Shown here in pieces: positions 63,715 through 64,000 of a DNA stretch of 64,000 nt; the stretch's first letter is position 1, and each line of letters begins with the position of its first letter. The notes under the pieces were generated by a model. It ran no database searches and was not told the DNA's origin. It saw only the letters and a program-made list of their open reading frames with translations. Location of the stretch: the NCBI RefSeq assembly GCF_004010055.1, contig NZ_RQVT01000018.1, positions 62,001 through 126,000 on the forward strand. The letters run 5' to 3'. The stretch comes from Psychroflexus aestuariivivens. Lineage in GTDB: Bacteria; Bacteroidota; Bacteroidia; Flavobacteriales; Flavobacteriaceae. Position numbers and translations under genes: made by a program.

Positions 63715-64000
63715 ATGAGCTTTTTTCAAAATATTTTCAACAGGAAAACATCTAATAATGAACAAAATACAGATAAGGATGCTTTTGTCTGGCGTACCTT
63801 GGAAACTGTCGGTCAGATAGATTCAGTAAAAAAACTTTCTCAAGAAAAAGTTGTTGTAATTTTTAAACATTCTACAACTTGTGGGATAAGTAATATGGTT
63901 TGGCATCAATTTCAGACAGAAATCGACTTCGATAATTCTAAAATAGAGATGTTGTATTTGGATTTGTTGTCTAATCGTGATGTCTCTAATGAAGTTAGTC
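63715..64000 (+). CDS. Bacillithiol-system YtxJ-like protein, 5' part
   Basis: An ATG at 63715 opens a frame that runs off the window: MSFFQNIFNR at the start, then FVWRTLETVGQID and VVVIFKHSTTCGISNMVW. This matches the YtxJ/bacilliredoxin-like family of thioredoxin-fold proteins linked to bacillithiol, in which the Cys at residue 56 (TTCGIS) is redox active. 95 codons are visible, and the rest lies beyond the window. It fits the sulfur and thiol theme beside cysH and the persulfide dioxygenase gene. Confidence 0.82.
   Translation, partial: MSFFQNIFNRKTSNNEQNTDKDAFVWRTLETVGQIDSVKKLSQEKVVVIFKHSTTCGISNMVWHQFQTEIDFDNSKIEMLYLDLLSNRDVSNEVS

Noticed and set aside
1-64000. tRNA genes, CRISPR arrays and riboswitches
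   Set aside because: None could be recognised on either strand; the intergenic hairpins are simple terminators.

Overview
The window is a 64-kb piece of an AT-rich chromosome from the Bacteroidota, almost certainly a member of the Flavobacteriaceae. This rests on the gene families present (flavobacterial-type dihydroorotase homologue, MuiA-like and CarboxypepD_reg proteins, the DivIC/methylmalonyl-CoA mutase cluster, BatA-type vWA protein, YtxJ), on several TAnnTTTG -7 promoter elements, and on the scarcity of Shine-Dalgarno sequences. The genus is not determined. There are no rRNA or tRNA genes, CRISPR arrays, insertion sequences, integrases or prophage genes that I can recognise.

Layout. 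1-11.9 kb: end of pheT, a hotdog thioesterase, lysA, a glycosyltransferase/EptA-like pair, small membrane proteins, mutS2 with a DCC thiol oxidoreductase gene, and ung. 12.2-15.5 kb: a compact minus-strand five-gene operon (2OG-Fe(II) oxygenase, bacterial SUI1, PhnA domain, nucleoside phosphorylase, cytoplasmic Ca3427-like binding protein). 15.7-27.9 kb: envelope and secreted proteins (MuiA/DUF4139, DUF4412, CocE hydrolase, AsmA, HELGH protein), aroC, a DAACS symporter, and an SRPBCC/GyrI gene interrupted exactly at an A_AAA_AAG heptamer. 27.9-33.3 kb: GH3-family adenylating enzyme and the divIC-mutA-mutB operon on the minus strand.

33.3-50.8 kb is an unbroken plus-strand accessory block between divIC and udk. 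Its first part (34.4-41.5 kb) is visibly richer in G+C than the surroundings and carries pcm, an erythromycin-esterase fusion protein, mqo and a LigD system split into three overlapping genes (phosphoesterase, ligase, polymerase). The rest (41.8-50.8 kb) has host-like composition and carries a baeRF family 7 release-factor homologue, AI-2E permease, macro domain protein, Ca2+/cation antiporter, a three-gene QEGLA/ATP-grasp/AstE cassette and a TauE permease. A decayed copy of the 3' part of udk lies at the right-hand end of the block (about 50.85-51.05 kb), 1.3 kb from intact udk, suggesting that the block arose by rearrangement or insertion at the udk-divIC junction.

51-59.7 kb is again minus-strand core: dodecin, the batA-(pseudo)dihydroorotase-DUF4870-esterase-udk operon, a GAF histidine kinase, TIGR02757 and a LolD-like ATPase. 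60-64 kb has msrA-folE, a persulfide-dioxygenase/rhodanese protein, an APS-reductase-type cysH and the start of a YtxJ-like protein, giving a sulfur and redox theme.

The most unusual points are the in-frame slippery heptamer where the SRPBCC/GyrI gene breaks, the decayed udk copy, the Ku-less split LigD block, the QEGLA/ATP-grasp/AstE cassette and the His-less dihydroorotase homologue. All functional statements come from reading motifs by eye; no database search was run.
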